Of a DNA stretch of 5,653 nt, positions 5,254 through 5,653 are shown one piece after another. Source of the DNA: JBCBAP01 sp038532435. GTDB lineage: Bacteria > Pseudomonadota > Alphaproteobacteria > Rhodobacterales > Rhodobacteraceae. Each line of letters begins with the position of its first letter. Position 1 is the first letter of the stretch. Location of the stretch: assembly GCA_038532435.1 (NCBI GenBank), contig JBCBAP010000119.1, forward strand, positions 1 through 5,653. Direction: 5' to 3'. Position numbers and translations under genes: made by a program. A model generated the notes under the pieces. The model did no database searches. It was not told the origin of the DNA and was given only the letters and a program-made list of their open reading frames with translations.

Positions 5254-5302
5254 GTGCGGAGCGCCCCTTCAGCGCTCCGCACGGTTTCATTGGTTTTGGT
5301 TC
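5254..5302 (-). promoter_or_regulatory. Leader element: 17-nt box plus GC-rich hairpin
   Basis: The box GAACCAAAACCAATGAA (5302-5286) is followed by 3 nt and a perfect 11-bp stem, GTGCGGAGCGC (5282-5272) with GCGCTCCGCAC (5264-5254), loop TGAAGGG. It ends 15 nt before the ATG at 5238. The loop lacks GTGACAG. No T-run follows, so termination is unlikely. It is positioned to control the ATPase gene. Confidence 0.72.
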
Positions 5303-5317
5303 TGGGTCTTCGAGCTG

Positions 5318-5551
5318 TTAGTCAGCGGCGGCCAAGTGCAGCGGGCTAGTGTCTACTGGCTTTGGCATAGCCTGGACGAATTCGGCGTACTGCGACTTGA
5401 GCATTGTCCGAAAGCAGTCCGCGAGGAACTCGCCAATCTTGACCCCGCTGGCGGAGGCCAATGCTCTCAGTGCCCGAGCCTCATCGGGTGAAAGCTCGAC
5501 GCCTGAGAAGCTGTTGGTGGTGGTCTTTTCTGTCTTTTGCTGGTTGTTCAT
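5318..5551 (-). CDS. Small protein, possible ribbon-helix-helix DNA binder
   Basis: A 77-aa protein. After a polar N-terminus (MNNQQKTEKTTTN), residues 14-53 (SFSGVELSPDEARALRALAS, then ASGVKIGEFLADCFRTMLKS) suggest a short strand followed by two helices split by Gly, like Arc/CopG-type ribbon-helix-helix proteins. These bind DNA as dimers and often regulate plasmid transfer or copy number. The fold match is weak and unconfirmed; a small partner protein of the transfer machinery is an alternative. The tail (54-77) is short and ends LHLAAAD. The ATG at 5551 has AAGGGA upstream and lies 16 nt after a GTGACAG hairpin. The gene ends 15 bases before the next leader box. If it does bind DNA, the repeated AACCAA boxes would be obvious candidate sites, but that is speculation. 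Confidence 0.68.
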   Translation of the reverse strand: MNNQQKTEKTTTNSFSGVELSPDEARALRALASASGVKIGEFLADCFRTMLKSQYAEFVQAMPKPVDTSPLHLAAAD

Positions 5552-5567
5552 GCTAGTATCCCTTCTT

Positions 5568-5640
5568 GCGTACGAGCCCTGTCACGCCCGTACGCGAAGC
5601 TAGTGAGTCCTCTCCTGGGAGGTCTCGTTGGTTTTGGTTC
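5568..5640 (-). promoter_or_regulatory. Leader element: 17-nt box, spacer, GTGACAG hairpin
   Basis: The box GAACCAAAACCAACGAG (5640-5624) is separated from the main hairpin by 28 nt, which can itself form a small CCTC/GAGG stem. The main hairpin has 10 pairs: GCGTACGGGC (5595-5586) with GCTCGTACGC (5577-5568), including one G-U, and loop GTGACAGG. It ends 16 nt before the ATG at 5551. This copy has the longest spacer of the series. Confidence 0.75.
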
Positions 5641-5653
5641 GGGCCCGAAGCGT

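Noticed and set aside
5254..5282. GC-rich 11-bp hairpin as an intrinsic terminator for the 77-aa gene
   Set aside because: No T-run follows on the minus strand, and its fixed distance to the next ATG matches the other leader hairpins.
1115..5640. CRISPR array or mobile-element terminal repeats as an explanation for the repeated boxes
   Set aside because: Spacing is gene-sized and irregular, all copies are in the same orientation at gene starts, and no target-site duplication or transposase is seen.

Overview
The window is a compact block of accessory DNA in which every supportable gene lies on the minus strand, so transcription runs from high to low coordinates. Base composition is moderately GC-rich (roughly 55-60% by eye). 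Genes are short, Shine-Dalgarno-led and tightly packed or overlapping. A VirD4/TraD-like ATPase, a small SSB, a YspA/DUF2493 (SLOG-type) protein and many small orphans suggest a conjugative plasmid or integrative conjugative element of a Gram-negative bacterium. The host cannot be named from the sequence, and the mobile-element call is an inference from gene content.

Layout from right to left: a 77-aa possible ribbon-helix-helix protein (5551-5318); an ATPase of coupling-protein type (from 5238) cut by a 100-N assembly gap (4283-4184); a C-terminal coding fragment with one membrane segment (4183-3908); a 125-aa orphan (3847-3470); a small orphan that looks frameshifted (3389-3195); a 133-aa orphan overlapping an ssb gene by 4 bases (3103-2702 and 2705-2229); a 120-aa Cys/His-rich protein (2169-1807); a 21-aa mini-ORF leading into a 172-aa orphan with a probable frameshifted end (1756-1183); and a coupled trio of a Cys-containing orphan, the DUF2493 protein and a partial orphan (1093 to the left edge).

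The most unusual signal is a leader element in front of almost every transcription or translation unit. The clearest copies have a 17-nt box (GAACCAAAACCAAYGAR, minus strand; a tandem AACCAA) followed by a hairpin. The hairpin's last base sits 15-16 nt (once 21 nt) before the start codon. Stem sequences differ completely between copies but stay complementary. In four copies the loop carries the same GTGACAG. This is the pattern of a structured RNA or a protein-recognised leader that co-regulates the genes of one element. I do not recognise it as a named motif.

At least two genes (near 3272 and 1215-1233) read better with a one-base frame change. Together with the N gap this suggests a draft assembly with indel errors, although true pseudogenes cannot be excluded. 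No tRNA, rRNA, CRISPR array, insertion sequence or convincing intrinsic terminator was seen, and there is no gene-free stretch longer than 300 bases apart from what the gap may hide.
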